From NCBI GenBank assembly GCA_964442135.1, contig CAYTYN010000002.1, positions 1-64,000 of the forward strand: a DNA stretch of 64,000 nt, read 5' to 3'. The notes under the pieces are model-generated. The model saw only the letters and a list, made by a program, of their open reading frames with translations, was not told where the DNA came from and ran no database searches. The first letter of the stretch is position 1. Every line of letters begins with the position of its first letter. The translations under genes were made by a program, and so were the position numbers. Positions 33,852 through 42,615 of this stretch are shown piece after piece. Origin of the DNA: Avanaerovorax sp964442135. Its GTDB lineage: Bacteria; Bacillota; Clostridia; Peptostreptococcales; Anaerovoracaceae.

Positions 33852-35189
33852 TCATTCAATTGACGCGATAACCTGCTGGAGCACGTAGTTAGCCGCCGGA
33901 GCAGCGACATCGGTTCCGTACCCGCTGTCCTCTATGCAGACTATAAAGGCGTAAGGCGCATCCTCGTTTTCTATGAATCCTGCGAACCAAGCCGTAGGAT
34001 TTTCCCCGTCCACCTCGGCAGTTCCGGACTTTGCGTATATATCCAGTCCCGGGAAGTTGTCTTCACCGTAGGTGCTGACCACGTTGTTCTTCATCATGCT
34101 CCTGAGCTGCATGGCCGTGCTCTCCTCTATCATCTGCTCCGTGGTATCGGCAGAGGAAAAGGCCGAGTAGAGGATGTTGGGCACGGCGGCCTTCCCTCCC
34201 TGAGCTATCGCTCCCATGAAAACCATCATGGAGCACGGGTTCACCTGGTCGTTGTACTGGCCTATGCCGGCCCAAGCCAGACTATAAGGCGTCTCAGGGA
34301 ATTCGAAGGAGCCCTTCACGTTGAATATGCCGTCTATATCGTAGGAATTCGTAAGTCCGCACTTTTCCGCATATTCCGCCATAGTAGAGGCTCCCACCAT
34401 CTGGGTAAGATTGGCAAAAGCGCAGTTGCAGGAATTAGCCAAGGCGTCCTCAAAGTCCTGCACTCCGTGGGCGGTGCTGTTGGCGCATCTTATCCTCTCT
34501 CCGTTTATCTCCGTTACGCCGGTGCAGTTATACGTCCATGTATCCAGATCGGAGAGGTTCTCTATGGCCGCCGCCGAGGTGACCAGCTTGAAAATAGATC
34601 CCGGCGTGTAGGTGGCAGAAAGGAATCTGTTTATATAAAGGCCGGAGGTGTCGTCGGTGGATATCTCCGGAGGATCTGCCGGATCAAAGCCCGGTGAGCT
34701 TACCATGCACAGTATGTCTCCGGTTTCGTAGTTATATATTCCTATGCAGCCGCTCCTGCCATCCAGCGCCTCGTAAGCGGCTTTGGAAACCTCGGCGTCT
34801 ATAGTCAGCGTTATGTCGTTTCCTCTGCCGGTAATGCTGTAGGTTCCCGTAAGGAGGCTGTACCCCACTATATCATCCTTAAACGCGCTGAGAGCGGACG
34901 TGGATATATTGCCGTCCATGTCTCCCACGGCGTGGAGGGTTCCCCTCCTTATGCCTTCGTCGTCTGAGTATATTACGGTTCCGTTGCTGTTTTCCGCAAG
35001 GAGCACTCCGTTGACGTCGTATATGCTGCCTATGGCAAGGCGCCCGTCCTGATATACGCTTTGATTGGCGTAGAAGGTGGCCCACTCGTTGCCGTATCTT
35101 ACAAACCTGTAGGTGAACACGCCCATGCCTATGACCAGGACGGCTGCAAGGGCAAGACAGATTATAGACCTTTTTTCCAGTTTCCTCAT
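33852..35189 (-). CDS. Class B penicillin-binding protein (transpeptidase)
   Basis: This 445-aa protein has one N-terminal membrane anchor (residues ~10-30) and a transpeptidase domain with the three active-site motifs: SIFK (GSIFKLVTSAA), SCN (NSCNCAF) and KSG (AKSGTAEVDG). The N-terminal non-catalytic domain is short, as in PbpA-like proteins of Actinobacteria and Clostridia rather than full FtsI. It crosslinks peptidoglycan together with the SEDS protein encoded just upstream; the two genes overlap by 4 bp. Whether the pair serves division, elongation or sporulation is unclear. Confidence 0.92.
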   Translation of the reverse strand: MRKLEKRSIICLALAAVLVIGMGVFTYRFVRYGNEWATFYANQSVYQDGRLAIGSIYDVNGVLLAENSNGTVIYSDDEGIRRGTLHAVGDMDGNISTSALSAFKDDIVGYSLLTGTYSITGRGNDITLTIDAEVSKAAYEALDGRSGCIGIYNYETGDILCMVSSPGFDPADPPEISTDDTSGLYINRFLSATYTPGSIFKLVTSAAAIENLSDLDTWTYNCTGVTEINGERIRCANSTAHGVQDFEDALANSCNCAFANLTQMVGASTMAEYAEKCGLTNSYDIDGIFNVKGSFEFPETPYSLAWAGIGQYNDQVNPCSMMVFMGAIAQGGKAAVPNILYSAFSSADTTEQMIEESTAMQLRSMMKNNVVSTYGEDNFPGLDIYAKSGTAEVDGENPTAWFAGFIENEDAPYAFIVCIEDSGYGTDVAAPAANYVLQQVIASIE

Positions 35190-36970
35190 TTAGCTTTTCC
35201 CCCCTTCGTATTATCCTTTAAGCTCACCGCTATGCTGGCGTTTTGCCTCGTGTCCGCCGCTTTAAGGAATGCCAGCATACCCCATGAGGAGATCATGCTG
35301 GTGCCGCCGTTGGACACGAAAGGAAACGTCACACCGGTCAGAGGGAAAAGATCCACTGAGCCGAAAACGTTAAGGATCGTCTGGAACAGAAACATGGACA
35401 TGGCCGAGCATGCCGCGATGGTATAAAAGGTGGACCGTCCGGCCCATATGGATTTTATGGCAAAGAGGGAAAGGGTGATTATGGATACCACGGCCATAAG
35501 GGCGATGATAAGCCCCCATTCCTCCGTCAGAAATCCGAACACCAGATCGGTGGACGCCGCCGGAATGGTCTTCAGCCATCCCTCTCCGGCTCCTACTCCT
35601 ACCAGACCGCCGCTGGCGGCGGCCGACATGGTTCTGGTCTGCTGATAACCGGTGGTTTCCGCGTACTCCCAAACGTGGCCCCATGCGGCGAACCTTTCCG
35701 CTACGTATCCTTTAAACTTCAGCACCAGCAGTCCTCCCACAAAGGCCACTCCTGCGATGACGATCAGCTTGGTGAAATCTCCGCTTCTCAGGAAGGATAT
35801 GACGAGAAATGTAACGAAAAATATCAATGCCGTTCCAAAGTCACCCATTACCGCCAAACAGCAGAAGCATAGCCCTGCGAATATGGTGAATATAAGGGTG
35901 TTCTTCCTCTCGAAAAGCTCGTCTAAGGATGCCGCCCCGATCCATATGAAGGCCAGCTTTACGATTTCAGAAGGCTGGAAGGATACGTTCCCTATCAGTA
36001 TCCAGTTGGTAGCGCCGTTTCTGGTGATGCCGAACATCAGGTTCGCAATCAGAAGAAGGGATGCTCCCGCATACATGTACAGCTTAAATGACTTGGCCAG
36101 CTTTATGTTTCTCAGCACGGTACACATGAACACGAACAGGCATATCCCGATTACGGCGGCTACGAACTGCTTCAGAGCCGAATCCGGATATGTGCTGGCC
36201 GTCACGGCAAGGCTCAGGGTGGAAAGGAAAAAGGCGATGGTTTCCATCTCGAAGCCCTTTCTCCTCAGTATGCGCATAACGATTACGTAGACCCACATGA
36301 CCGCGCACAGGCCGGCAAATCCGATGGTTATCCCGTCGGTGTAGCTGTCTCCTAAAGCTATCTTCAGCTGCCATGCGGTCATCAGCTGAAATATGCTTAT
36401 GGCTATGAGGGACGTCCAGGGGGAAAGGAGGATGGTTTCACTCTTTCTGAGTCGGGTGTTGTTTCTCTTTTCCTCCAGGCTTATCGGGAATATGGTGCAG
36501 ACCGAATTCCCTATGGTAATCTCGTCTCCCGGTTTTACGGCGACTCTCTTCCTCCTCCGCGTCCGTTCTCCGTTTATCAGGGTGGCATTGCCGGAGCCCA
36601 GGTCGCTGTAGATCCAGTTTCCTCCCGCATCCCTTATGAGGATGCCGTGATTTCTGGCCACGCTGTCATCGTCTATGACTATGTCGCAGCTTTTGGATCT
36701 TCCCAAAACGTTTTCCCAGTGGGTCACCGGATGACTTATTATCCCGTCTACGTTAAAATAGGCCCACACCTCAGAAGGATTTCTGGACAGAAGGAGAGAG
36801 GCGATGGATTTCACTAAAATAAAAAGGGCGAGAAAAATAAATATCCACCTCGCCACAGCGGTGTACAATAAGCCTCCGCTGTTTTCCATTGCTTCCACAG
36901 CGGATATGCCTTCCGATATATCGTTAAAGAGTACCTGTATGCTTTCCCATATCCTCTGCAATGTATCCAT
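35186..36970 (-). CDS. FtsW/RodA/SpoVE-family protein with N-terminal FHA domain
   Basis: This 594-aa SEDS glycosyltransferase polymerises peptidoglycan from lipid II. It has one N-terminal membrane segment, then a cytoplasmic FHA domain (residues ~70-150: LGRSKSCDIVIDDDSVARNHG and GSGNATLINGE), then about ten transmembrane helices with the SEDS signatures SFQPSEIVKLAFI and FPFVSNGGTSMISSWG. FHA domains bind phosphothreonine, so activity may be controlled by a Ser/Thr kinase, but none is in the window. The ATG at 36970 with GGGAGG is preferred over an upstream GTG. It is followed by its partner PBP. Confidence 0.93.
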   Translation of the reverse strand: MDTLQRIWESIQVLFNDISEGISAVEAMENSGGLLYTAVARWIFIFLALFILVKSIASLLLSRNPSEVWAYFNVDGIISHPVTHWENVLGRSKSCDIVIDDDSVARNHGILIRDAGGNWIYSDLGSGNATLINGERTRRRKRVAVKPGDEITIGNSVCTIFPISLEEKRNNTRLRKSETILLSPWTSLIAISIFQLMTAWQLKIALGDSYTDGITIGFAGLCAVMWVYVIVMRILRRKGFEMETIAFFLSTLSLAVTASTYPDSALKQFVAAVIGICLFVFMCTVLRNIKLAKSFKLYMYAGASLLLIANLMFGITRNGATNWILIGNVSFQPSEIVKLAFIWIGAASLDELFERKNTLIFTIFAGLCFCCLAVMGDFGTALIFFVTFLVISFLRSGDFTKLIVIAGVAFVGGLLVLKFKGYVAERFAAWGHVWEYAETTGYQQTRTMSAAASGGLVGVGAGEGWLKTIPAASTDLVFGFLTEEWGLIIALMAVVSIITLSLFAIKSIWAGRSTFYTIAACSAMSMFLFQTILNVFGSVDLFPLTGVTFPFVSNGGTSMISSWGMLAFLKAADTRQNASIAVSLKDNTKGGKAK

Positions 36971-37028
36971 CCTACCTCCCGTATGCACATGTAAACGTCT
37001 AGGTTTCTTAATTTTATCACATTTATTA

Positions 37029-37754
37029 CTATATGTAAAACCCTCCGTTGACGCCGAGAACCTGTCCTGTTATGAAGGAGGCTCGGTCTGAGGCCATGAA
37101 AAAGACGGCTTCCGCCACCTCCGACGCTTTGCCTATCCTCGCCAAAGGGGTTTCCTCCTTAAGGGCGTTCATGGTCTGAGGAGAATAACCCCTGTTCATA
37201 TCCGTATCTATCACTCCGGGAGAGACGGAGTTTACCCGTATCCCCGAAGGCCCCAGCTCCTTGGCCAAGCTTTTGACGAAGGCGTCTACAGCGCCCTTTG
37301 ACGCGGAATACACCGACTCGCACGATGCTCCTGTCTCTCCCCACATAGATGAAACAGCTACGATGGAGCCCTTCCCCCTGCTCACCATGGCCGGAGCAAG
37401 AGCCTTTACGGCATTTATCACCCCTCCAAGGTTTATCTCCATGGTTCTTCTGATCTCTTCCACTGAAAAATCCGTTATCAGTCCCCATGACGAAACCCCT
37501 GCGGCACATACGAGAACATCGAAGGCCGGTACTCCGAAAAACACTCTGGCGCTTCCGGCAGCTTCTGAAATTCCCTCTCCGTCAGCAACGTCACACTTGA
37601 GGGCGATGGCGCCCGTCTCTTCGGCCACCATCTCCGCCCCGTGATCGTCTTTTCCGTATATGAAGGCGGTGCCGTACCCCTCCTCTGTAAATTTTCGAAC
37701 GCAGGCGGCGCCTATACCTCTGGAGCCGCCTGTAATAAACGCAGTTTTTTTCAT
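37029..37754 (-). CDS. SDR-family oxidoreductase (FabG-like)
   Basis: This 241-aa short-chain dehydrogenase has the cofactor motif TGGSRGIG at residues 8-15, the active-site Ser in VAVSSMWG, the YSASK catalytic pair, and PGVIDTDM after it. It resembles 3-oxoacyl-ACP reductase FabG, but no fatty-acid synthesis genes are adjacent, so the substrate is not known. It lies 25 bp downstream of gap on the same strand and has a poor ribosome binding site. Confidence 0.85.
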   Translation of the reverse strand: MKKTAFITGGSRGIGAACVRKFTEEGYGTAFIYGKDDHGAEMVAEETGAIALKCDVADGEGISEAAGSARVFFGVPAFDVLVCAAGVSSWGLITDFSVEEIRRTMEINLGGVINAVKALAPAMVSRGKGSIVAVSSMWGETGASCESVYSASKGAVDAFVKSLAKELGPSGIRVNSVSPGVIDTDMNRGYSPQTMNALKEETPLARIGKASEVAEAVFFMASDRASFITGQVLGVNGGFYI

Positions 37755-37779
37755 AGCCGTTCTGATATTGAGACTACTC

Positions 37780-38796
37780 CTAGAGGAGAGTCCCCATATG
37801 CTTCAAAGTCCTTATCATCTGGCTGGTGTAGCTCATCTCATTGTCGTACCAGGCGACTACTCTCACCTCGTATATCTTAGTACCGCACCTTTGGGCAAGG
37901 GTCTGGGTAGCATCGAAGAGGGAGCCGTAGCTCATGCCTATGATGTCGCTGGATACCAGCTCTTCCTCAGTATACCCGAAGGACTCGTCGGCAGCCTTTC
38001 GCATGGCTTCATTTATGCCTTCTACGGATACCGTCTCCGTATCGTCCTTCAAGGTGGCGTCGAGAATCGTTATGGAACCACTGGGTACCGGTACTCTCTG
38101 AGCGGAGCCTATGAGCTTTCCGTCAAGCTCCGGTATAACCAGACCTATGGCTTTAGCTGCTCCCGTGCTGTTAGGTACGATGTTTATGGCGCCTGCCCTG
38201 GCCCTGCGCAGGTCATTCTTCCTGTGCGGTCCGTCGAGGATCATCTGATCTCCCGTGTAGGCGTGGATAGTTGTCATAAACCCTGTCCTCAGCTCTCTGT
38301 ACTCGTTTAAGGCTTTTGCCATAGGCGCCAGACAGTTAGTGGTGCAGCTTGCCGCTGATACCACTGTATCCTCCTTCTTAAGAGTTTCATGGTTCACACC
38401 GTACACTATGGTAGGAAGATTGTTTCCCGCCGGAGCGGATATGAGCACCTTCTCCGCCCCCGCCTTGAGATGGACAGACGCCTTATCTTTTCCGGCAAAC
38501 CTGCCGGTACATTCTAAGACGATATGGATTCCCAGCTCTCCCCACGGAAGCTTTTCCGGATCCGGCTCAGAGAACACTTTTACCTTCGTCTCATCCACCT
38601 TTATGAAGTCCTCTCCGCTTGTAACCTGATGGTCGAACCTGCCCTGGACGCTGTCGTACTTCAGCAGATGAGCAAGCATGTCCGGCTGTGTCAAGTCGTT
38701 TATGGCCACCACTTCTATATCCGGGTCTGTGAACACCCGCCTAAAGGTCATTCTGCCTATTCTTCCGAATCCGTTTATAGCTACTTTAATACTCAT
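37780..38796 (-). CDS. gap: Glyceraldehyde-3-phosphate dehydrogenase
   Basis: This 338-aa glycolytic enzyme oxidises glyceraldehyde-3-phosphate to 1,3-bisphosphoglycerate with NAD+. The Rossmann motif is INGFGRIGRMTFR. The catalytic cysteine is in SAASCTTNCLAP near residue 153. RVPVPSGS marks the second domain, and WYDNEMSYTSQM is near the C terminus. GGAGGACT precedes the ATG. Upstream is a promoter with an overlapping perfect palindrome. It stands apart from other glycolytic genes (pgk, tpi), which are not seen here. Confidence 0.97.
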   Translation of the reverse strand: MSIKVAINGFGRIGRMTFRRVFTDPDIEVVAINDLTQPDMLAHLLKYDSVQGRFDHQVTSGEDFIKVDETKVKVFSEPDPEKLPWGELGIHIVLECTGRFAGKDKASVHLKAGAEKVLISAPAGNNLPTIVYGVNHETLKKEDTVVSAASCTTNCLAPMAKALNEYRELRTGFMTTIHAYTGDQMILDGPHRKNDLRRARAGAINIVPNSTGAAKAIGLVIPELDGKLIGSAQRVPVPSGSITILDATLKDDTETVSVEGINEAMRKAADESFGYTEEELVSSDIIGMSYGSLFDATQTLAQRCGTKIYEVRVVAWYDNEMSYTSQMIRTLKHMGTLL

Positions 38797-38843
38797 TTAC
38801 AGTCCTCCTAACTGTCAAAATACTGACCTGATTCTCTGTATTC

Positions 38844-38885
38844 ATCATATCTCACCACCCCTGTCAAAGTCAAGTTTGACAGGGG
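38844..38885 (-). promoter_or_regulatory. gap promoter with overlapping palindromic operator
   Basis: CCCCTGTCAAA (38858-38868) and TTTGACAGGGG (38875-38885) form a perfect 11-bp inverted repeat with a 6-bp centre. The minus-strand -35 TTGACT (38868-38873) lies in the centre of this palindrome, 18 bp from a TATGAT -10 (38844-38849). No T-run follows, so this looks like an operator, not a terminator. Confidence 0.55.
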
Positions 38886-38893
38886 ATTTCATA

Positions 38894-38993
38894 NNNNNNN
38901 NNNNNNNNNNNNNNNNNNNNNNNNNNNNNNNNNNNNNNNNNNNNNNNNNNNNNNNNNNNNNNNNNNNNNNNNNNNNNNNNNNNNNNNNNNNNN
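38894..38993. other. 100-N scaffold gap between gap and rpoZ
   Basis: This is a run of 100 N. Its right edge starts inside a 13-bp tandem repeat and its left edge lies 8 bp from the gap operator palindrome. The true distance between rpoZ and gap is unknown and genes could be missing. Confidence 0.85.
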
Positions 38994-39019
38994 CAGTTGT
39001 ACGAACCAGTTGTACGAAT
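38994..39019. repeat. 13-bp tandem repeat at a contig edge
   Basis: Two near-identical copies of CAGTTGTACGAAC lie end to end between the gap edge and the rpoZ stop codon. A longer array may continue into the gap and explain why assembly failed here. Confidence 0.55.
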
Positions 39020-39213
39020 CAGTCCCTCTTATATGTGATCAGATCCTCCGCAATCTCCGCGGCTGCCGCAGACACGGGTTTATCCTCCGTGTAGTCGGGG
39101 GTCAGAATCGGTTTACCCTCGATTATGTCTCTCGCTCTCTTGGCGGCCATGATAACGATGGTGTATCTGCTGTCCGCTTTCTTTCTGATTTCATTTATCG
39201 ACGGATATAACAT
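39019..39213 (-). CDS. rpoZ: RNA polymerase omega subunit
   Basis: This 64-aa protein begins MLYPSINEIRKKADSRYTIVIMAAKRAR, the conserved omega core that clamps the beta' subunit and helps polymerase assembly. The central KRARDI segment is diagnostic. The start codon overlaps the gmk stop by one base (TAATG), the normal gmk-rpoZ arrangement in Firmicutes. The usual downstream coaBC/priA are not visible because a scaffold gap follows. Confidence 0.93.
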   Translation of the reverse strand: MLYPSINEIRKKADSRYTIVIMAAKRARDIIEGKPILTPDYTEDKPVSAAAAEIAEDLITYKRD

Positions 39214-39854
39214 TATAACTCCTCCTCATATTTCTCAATCAAGGTGCGCACGTCCTCCGTTACCTTGGAGTGTTCAGCCGCGATTATAGCCTTCACTCCG
39301 GCTACAGCCTCCTCCAGGACGCCGTTCACTACGCAGTAATCATATTTATAGATGCAGGATATCTCTGATAGGGCGCTGGAAAGCCTCATATCAATGGCCT
39401 CCCTCGACTCAGTTCCCCTTCCCGTTATCCGCTTTCTCAGCTCTGCCATGGACGGGGGAAGGATGAATATGAACACTCCTTGGGGATAGTTTTCCTTCAC
39501 CTTCATGGCTCCCTGGGTGTCGATTTCCAGGATAACGTCGTTTCCCTCCCGAAGCTTCTCTATGACCGGCCCTTTCGGCGTACCGTAGTAATTGCCGTAT
39601 ACCTCTGCGTACTCCAGGAAGTCCTCTCCCTTCACCGCCGCCAGAAACCTGTCTCTATCGGTGAAGAAATAGTTTACTCCTTCTATTTCCCCATCTCTGG
39701 GCGCTCTGGTAGTCATGGAAACGGACAGCTCTATACCGGCTTCGCCGAGAAGCCTTTTGCAGATGGCGCCCTTTCCTGTTCCCGATGGTCCTGATATGAC
39801 AAAGAGCTTTCCCTTTCCCGAATTCCCATGATCAAGGCCGTGTTTTTTCTCCAT
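39213..39854 (-). CDS. gmk: Guanylate kinase
   Basis: This 213-aa enzyme phosphorylates GMP to GDP. The Walker A is GPSGTGKGAI (residues ~21-30), and the GMP-binding segment is SMTTRAPRDGEIEGVNYFF. The later YGTPKG and EIDTQGA motifs are present. A short extra N terminus (MEKKHGLDHGNSGKG) precedes the usual start, but AGGAGTG supports the ATG at 39854. It lies in the yicC-gmk-rpoZ operon. Confidence 0.96.
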   Translation of the reverse strand: MEKKHGLDHGNSGKGKLFVISGPSGTGKGAICKRLLGEAGIELSVSMTTRAPRDGEIEGVNYFFTDRDRFLAAVKGEDFLEYAEVYGNYYGTPKGPVIEKLREGNDVILEIDTQGAMKVKENYPQGVFIFILPPSMAELRKRITGRGTESREAIDMRLSSALSEISCIYKYDYCVVNGVLEEAVAGVKAIIAAEHSKVTEDVRTLIEKYEEEL

Positions 39855-39918
39855 AAGACACTCCTGTGCTTTACTCCGCGAGTATTGATTGTACCATTTT
39901 TTCGTTCGAGTTTCAACC

Positions 39919-40803
39919 CTACTCGACGTTCTGCACCTGTTCCCTTATCTTCTCTACTTCCGCTTTCATCATGACCATCAGGTTAGTTACCTCTATATCG
40001 TTAGCCTTAGACCCGATGGTATTGGCCTCTCTGTTCATCTCCTGTACGAGGAAATCCAGCTTCTTCCCTTCCGGTTCGCCGGATTTACTGATAATCTCAG
40101 CCATCTGATCCAGGTGGCTCCTCAGTCTGGTTATCTCCTCGGATATGCTGCACTTATCGGCGAAAATAGCGGCCTCTGTGACTATCCGCTCCTCCGGAAT
40201 CTCTATGGAGCTTCCTATGAGCTCGGATATCCTTTCCCTCAGCTTTTCGGCATAGATGTCGGGGATTAAGGCGGCCCGTTCTTCTATCCTGTCAGTCAGC
40301 TCTCTTACCGTCTCTCCTCTGCCGAGAATATCCGCCTCCAGCTTTTCGCCTTCCCTCTCCCGCATTGCCACCATGTCGTCTACCGCCGCACTGACCGCTG
40401 CAAGAACGGTTTTAGTTACCTCCTCCTCGTCCTCCACGTCGGGCACAGCCTTCATAACGTCGGGAAGAGAGGCTAGGTATTCCAGAGAGACGTCACCGCT
40501 GACGTTAAAGGCCTTGGACAGGAGAATCAGGTTTTCGTAGTACTGCTTTGCCACCACGGTGTTCAGCTTTATGGCAGCATCGCTTTCGGTGACGTTTTCA
40601 ACCATTACGGATATCTCTATCTTACCTCTCTTTATCTTTTCCTTAGCCGCGGCCTTGACCTTATCCTCGGCAAAGGAGTACCGCCTGGGCATGCGGACCG
40701 TTATATCGCAGTAACGATGGTTCACTCCTCTGATCTCTACAGTGATATTCCTCTTACCATCATCTGTTTCGGCCCTTCCGAACCCTGTCATGCTTCTGAT
40801 CAT
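39919..40803 (-). CDS. yicC: YicC/YloC-family endoribonuclease
   Basis: This 294-aa protein begins MIRSMTGFGRAE and ends with the conserved GKKLDFLVQEMNREANTIGSKA and C-terminal helix. YicC/YloC proteins are endoribonucleases that act on structured RNA. I chose the ATG at 40803, preceded by GGAAGGAG, because the open frame extending to 40851 adds residues not in the family. The operon continues into gmk and rpoZ, as in Bacillus. A near-consensus promoter lies 40 bp upstream. Confidence 0.92.
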   Translation of the reverse strand: MIRSMTGFGRAETDDGKRNITVEIRGVNHRYCDITVRMPRRYSFAEDKVKAAAKEKIKRGKIEISVMVENVTESDAAIKLNTVVAKQYYENLILLSKAFNVSGDVSLEYLASLPDVMKAVPDVEDEEEVTKTVLAAVSAAVDDMVAMREREGEKLEADILGRGETVRELTDRIEERAALIPDIYAEKLRERISELIGSSIEIPEERIVTEAAIFADKCSISEEITRLRSHLDQMAEIISKSGEPEGKKLDFLVQEMNREANTIGSKANDIEVTNLMVMMKAEVEKIREQVQNVE

Positions 40804-40841
40804 CCCCGGTCTCCTTCCATTTTCAGAAATCTCATGGCAAC

Positions 40842-40870
40842 ATTCTACCACACATGGCGGTCATTGACAA
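40842..40870 (-). promoter_or_regulatory. Sigma-A promoter of yicC-gmk-rpoZ
   Basis: TTGTCA (40865-40870) and TAGAAT (40842-40847) on the minus strand are 17 bp apart. The -35 box overlaps the divergent rqcH -35 box. Confidence 0.75.
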
Positions 40871-40892
40871 ATCTCCTGTTTTATAGGAAAAT
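40864..40892 (+). promoter_or_regulatory. Probable sigma-A promoter of rqcH
   Basis: TTGACA (40864-40869) and GAAAAT (40887-40892) are 17 bp apart on the + strand. The -35 shares bases with the yicC -35, so the two polymerases would compete. Confidence 0.5.
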
Positions 40893-40935
40893 TAGATGGC
40901 TTTTGCAGATAATAGAAGATCAGGGAGATGGTATC

Positions 40936-42609
40936 ATGGCGTTTGACGCTGTCATCACGAGAGCTATGGTAAGAGAGCTCAGAGAAAAACTGCTTTTGGG
41001 TAAAATAGAAAAGGTCTACCAGCCGGAAAAGGATGAGCTGGTATTTAACATACACACGAAGGAGGGAAACCTTTCTCTCTTCGCTTCGGTGAACAGTCAG
41101 AATCCAAGAATATGTCTGACCGATGAAAAGCCGAAGAATCCGCCCAACCCTCTTCCCTTCTGCATGCTGATGAGGAAACACCTTCAGGGCGGAAGGATAG
41201 TGGCTGTAGAACAAAAGGGATGGGAAAGGATTATAGAGATATCCCTGGAAACTCTCAACGAGCTGGGCTTTACCGTGTCGAAAAAGCTCATATTCGAGAT
41301 TATGGGAAAACACAGCAACGTGATTCTCACCGATATGGCCACAGGAAAAATCGTAGACAGCATAAAACGAATATCCATAGACGCGAGCCGTGTAAGGCAG
41401 GTTCTTCCCGGCAAAGCCTACCTGTATCCCCCCGCTCAGGACAAGGTTCCCTATGACCGGATTTCCGCCGAGGAGCTTGCGGCTCTGCCTTCCGATGGGA
41501 AGGCCATACTGTCCGGGGTAGGAGGCATATCTCCTGCAGCCGCGGTTCAGCTGGCTCAGTTACCTCCCGCTGAAAGAAAAGGCTGGCTCCATAAAATGAT
41601 CGCCTCCATCGACGAAGGACGGGCCGTTTTCCGCATCTATTCTGACGGGGAGGGAAAGCCGGTGGAGTTCTACGGGGCAGATCTCAGCGACTTCGAGGAC
41701 TGCTGCCTGAGAACCGATTTTTCATCGGTGAGCCGGTGCGTATGGGCGTATTTTGACCGACGGGATTCCTCCAACAGAGTAAAGCAGCAGGCCAGAGCGT
41801 CTATAAAGACAGTCTCCTCCCATCTCGATAAGCTTAACCTGAAGAAGCAGAGACTTTCCGAGGAGCTCTTAAAGGCTGAAAACTCCGACGAGCTGAGAAT
41901 ATACGGGGAGCTTCTAAACGCCAACCTTCACGCCATCCCCCAGGGAGCAGGCTCTGTGACTGTTACCAATTACTACGACGGGAGCCGGGTAAGTATTCCT
42001 CTGGACCCCAGATACTCCCCCGCAAAAAACGCCCAGCTTTACTTTCATCGCTACGGAAAATCCAAGACAGCTATCAAGGAGAAAAGCCTGCAGCTTCGGG
42101 AGACGGAAGGAGAGATCCAATACCTGGAATCGGTACTCAGCTATCTGGAAAGAGGGGAAACAGAAGATGAGATTGAAAGCATAAGGAATGAGCTTATAGA
42201 GACCGGATACTTGAGACGAAGAAAGGCAGGCCCCGGGGAAAAGAAATTTGCCGCAGCACCTCTCAGGTATTTCACATCGTCGGGACTGGAAGTGCTGGTG
42301 GGAAGGAATAACCGCGAAAACGATATTCTGACTATGAAGACGGCCTCTAAGAAGGATATTTGGTTCCATACAAAGGATATCCCCGGCTCCCACGTCATAC
42401 TGCGCACAGACGGAGCAGAGCCTCAACCCTCTGACATATATGAGGCCGCTTCTATCGCGGCATACCACAGCAGGGCCCGCTCGTCGGAAAACGTGCCTGT
42501 GGACTACGTTTCCGTCAAAAACGTAAAAAAACCAGCCGGCGCAAAACCCGGCATGGTCATATTCACGGGAAACAGGACAGTGTGGATAAACCCCGGACTA
42601 CCCGGGTAG
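40936..42609 (+). CDS. rqcH: RqcH / NFACT-family ribosome quality control protein
   Basis: This 557-aa protein (often named fibronectin-binding protein) binds stalled 50S subunits and adds alanine tails to nascent chains. It has NFACT-N (MAFDAVITRAMVRELREKL...LPFCMLMRKHLQGGRI), a long coiled-coil middle (residues ~270-420), and NFACT-R with DIWFHTKDIPGSHVIL and DYVSVKNVKKPAGAKPGMV. I chose the ATG at 40936, which follows GGGAGATGG; the upstream extension to 40717 runs through the promoter and into yicC. It is the only + strand gene in this region. Confidence 0.93.
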   Translation: MAFDAVITRAMVRELREKLLLGKIEKVYQPEKDELVFNIHTKEGNLSLFASVNSQNPRICLTDEKPKNPPNPLPFCMLMRKHLQGGRIVAVEQKGWERIIEISLETLNELGFTVSKKLIFEIMGKHSNVILTDMATGKIVDSIKRISIDASRVRQVLPGKAYLYPPAQDKVPYDRISAEELAALPSDGKAILSGVGGISPAAAVQLAQLPPAERKGWLHKMIASIDEGRAVFRIYSDGEGKPVEFYGADLSDFEDCCLRTDFSSVSRCVWAYFDRRDSSNRVKQQARASIKTVSSHLDKLNLKKQRLSEELLKAENSDELRIYGELLNANLHAIPQGAGSVTVTNYYDGSRVSIPLDPRYSPAKNAQLYFHRYGKSKTAIKEKSLQLRETEGEIQYLESVLSYLERGETEDEIESIRNELIETGYLRRRKAGPGEKKFAAAPLRYFTSSGLEVLVGRNNRENDILTMKTASKKDIWFHTKDIPGSHVILRTDGAEPQPSDIYEAASIAAYHSRARSSENVPVDYVSVKNVKKPAGAKPGMVIFTGNRTVWINPGLPG

Positions 42610-42612
42610 TCC
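42595..42612. other. Perfect 18-bp palindrome at the rqcH stop codon
   Basis: GGACTACCCGGGTAGTCC contains the rqcH TAG stop and lies between the convergent rqcH and alarmone synthetase genes. A stem could form in RNA from either strand. No T-run follows, so terminator activity is doubtful. Confidence 0.5.
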
Positions 42613-42615
42613 CGC

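Noticed and set aside
38858..38885. Rho-independent terminator of rpoZ
   Set aside because: The stem is strong but no T-run follows on the minus strand, and it lies over a -35 box; operator is the better reading.
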